From positions 38,684 through 102,683 of the forward strand of contig NZ_MQTZ01000012.1 in the NCBI RefSeq assembly GCF_001939115.1: a DNA stretch of 64,000 nt, read 5' to 3'. Positions 62,944 to 64,000 of the stretch are shown in pieces. How positions within the stretch are numbered: the stretch's first letter is position 1; each line of letters begins with the position of its first letter. The notes under the pieces are model-generated. The model was not told the DNA's origin. It saw only the letters and a list, made by a program, of their open reading frames with translations, and made no database searches. The position numbers were made by a program, and so were the translations under genes. Origin of the DNA: Leptolyngbya sp. 'hensonii' (lineage in GTDB: Bacteria; Cyanobacteriota; Cyanobacteriia; GCF-001939115).

Positions 62944-63705
62944 ATGGCTTCAACTGGAAAAGACAGGCCGGGGCGGGTCTATCAATTCCCAAGACATCCT
63001 GAAAGTAACAAGCGTTTAACAAGAGCGCTGAATCGCCGGGAAGCACCAGACGAAAACGGAGCAGCTCAAGACCGGGGCTCGGAGGTGATTATGCTATCCA
63101 AAGTCAGGGGGGAAATTGGTTATCTGGGTTTGGCTGACTGGTGGTTATCTGAATTTACAGAAACTGAGCAAGCTTATATTGAGTCCATCTATCAACCACT
63201 AGGGACTACACCCGGAAACCCCCATCCCCTGACACAGGGCAACGTTTCCTACATTGGGCTGACGCCCACTCAACTGCTCTGGTGCCTGGCCAGTTGGTTT
63301 AAGAAAGCCCAGGATCGTCACTTGGCACGGCGTATTCTAGCCAAAGCAGAACAGGAGTCTGGCCAGGAAAAGGATGTGGTGACCCTGCATTTTTTTTGGG
63401 AACTGAAGCGAGAGGTTTATTATGCCGATCGAGACAGTTTTCCAGACGCTCTAGAAACCGCCATTCAGGCTTGTACACAACAAATTGCGATCGCGCCGCA
63501 GGTTGCAGAAGCAATGCATCATAATTATTCTCATAGCGCTTTTCCCAAACACGGGGGTTACCAGTTACTGACCAAAATCTATCAAGATAGGGGCCAGTAT
63601 GACGAAGCGATCAATCTGGCCAAGGAAGCAAAGGAACAAGGATGGGCTGGAGATTGGGATCAACTGATTTCACAATGCCGCAAAGCCATGGGCCGGACAA
63701 AATAG
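62944..63705 (+). CDS. Hypothetical protein with helical repeats, upstream of cpcT/cpeT
   Basis: A 253-residue protein with no named domain that I recognise. The first 48 residues are basic (PGRVYQFPRHP, LTRALNRREAP). A central part has WWLSEFTETEQAYIESIYQPL, and the C-terminal half is helical and TPR-like (LLTKIYQDRGQYDEAINLAKEAKEQGW). An ATG at 63091 (MLSKVRGEIGYL) could also start the folded part. Its 3' end overlaps the next gene by 31 bases in another frame, which suggests coupling to the bilin lyase gene. Confidence 0.68.
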   Translation: MASTGKDRPGRVYQFPRHPESNKRLTRALNRREAPDENGAAQDRGSEVIMLSKVRGEIGYLGLADWWLSEFTETEQAYIESIYQPLGTTPGNPHPLTQGNVSYIGLTPTQLLWCLASWFKKAQDRHLARRILAKAEQESGQEKDVVTLHFFWELKREVYYADRDSFPDALETAIQACTQQIAIAPQVAEAMHHNYSHSAFPKHGGYQLLTKIYQDRGQYDEAINLAKEAKEQGWAGDWDQLISQCRKAMGRTK

Positions 63706-64000
63706 GATACTCTCCTGAACTACTCGCCCTAGCTCGGTATCTCGCTGGGGAGTTTGAAAACCGGGAGCAAGCGATCTCAGAACCCGTCTGGTACGTGCAT
63801 CTCCGGCTATGGCATCGGCCTGTTCCCCTCTTTCTGGACGATAGTCTTCTCCTCTTTGCAGAACAGGCCAGCCTGGTGAACCTGGATCAGCCCTACCGCC
63901 AGAGAATTATAGGGCTGCGGCAGAGTGAGTCGCTTCAGATCCAGTACTACAGACTGAAGGAGCCTGCTGCTTTCCAGGGTGCGGGGACCGCGCCAGAGTG
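63675..64000 (+). CDS. cpcT: CpcT/CpeT-type phycobilin lyase, N-terminal part (3' end outside window)
   Basis: The open frame begins at ATG 63675 (MPQSHGPDKIGYSPELLALA) and runs off the window end without a stop. It matches CpcT/CpeT chromophore lyases: LARYLAGEFENREQA, VWYVHLRLWHRPVP, FAEQASLVNLDQPYRQR and YYRLKEPAAF. These proteins attach phycocyanobilin (CpcT, Cys153 of the beta subunit) or phycoerythrobilin (CpeT) to phycobiliproteins. The fragment cannot tell the two apart; cpcT is used as a working symbol. It overlaps the preceding gene by 31 bases. Confidence 0.88.
   Translation, partial: MPQSHGPDKIGYSPELLALARYLAGEFENREQAISEPVWYVHLRLWHRPVPLFLDDSLLLFAEQASLVNLDQPYRQRIIGLRQSESLQIQYYRLKEPAAFQGAGTAPE

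Overview
This window is chromosomal DNA from a cyanobacterium, probably a filamentous or Leptolyngbya-like lineage. The evidence is a D1 (psbA) gene end at the left edge, a light-dependent protochlorophyllide reductase, a BciB-type 8-vinyl reductase, NdhO, a CpcT/CpeT bilin lyase at the right edge, the arginine dihydrolase ArgZ/AgrE, several small proteins typical of cyanobacteria, and very frequent GCGATCGC (HIP1) octamers. I see no rRNA, tRNA, CRISPR array or prophage. Most genes are short transcription units on both strands, often packed tail to tail.

Layout. 1-4.9 kb: psbA end, a two-gene unit of an unrecognised duplicated protein plus an orphan gas-vesicle GvpL/F protein, a DUF4436 membrane protein and a DUF924 protein. 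5.1-12.5 kb: a fused double-ATPase oligopeptide ABC protein, a CPA2 antiporter, a manganese (yybP-ykoY) riboswitch in front of a UPF0016 Mn exporter, a desaturase and an acylglucosamine 2-epimerase. 12.5-18.1 kb: a long non-coding leader and then a three-gene signalling unit (DUF928, CHASE2-GGDEF-EAL, secreted CHAT protease). 18.1-23.8 kb: a decayed alpha/beta hydrolase, a frameshifted amine oxidase, a NYN-domain protein with a small partner, a MITE, por and an AraC-MGMT fusion. 23.9-31.4 kb: cobU, murJ, sfsA, a repeat nest with a broken gene, guaB3, ndhO, mdh. 31.4-42 kb: MOSC, penicillin acylase and tyrosine recombinase in one unit, cobW, a degenerate MBL protein, the ybeY-dgkA-trpG run, prfB with its programmed frameshift, and a Bax-inhibitor-like protein. 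42-50 kb: a large GAF histidine kinase, argZ, a nucleoside phosphorylase and lpxD. 50-64 kb: a muramidase with two repeat domains, bciB, rsmB, two pentapeptide proteins, an oxidoreductase, HU, a Tat ferritin-like protein, a second MITE, several small hypothetical proteins, a methyltransferase and the start of cpcT/cpeT.

The most notable points are: (1) a two-copy 157-bp MITE with perfect 8-bp target duplications; (2) a dispersed palindrome family sitting in three convergent gene gaps; (3) the DUF928/CHASE2-EAL/CHAT unit, which could link extracytoplasmic sensing, c-di-GMP breakdown and caspase-like proteolysis; (4) the orphan GvpL/F gene translationally coupled to a duplicated protein of unknown function; (5) the Mn riboswitch; and (6) the frameshifts in the amine oxidase (probably mutational or sequencing) and prfB (programmed). 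Start codons were moved in many places, using Shine-Dalgarno sequences, overlaps or family length; several genes start with GTG or TTG.
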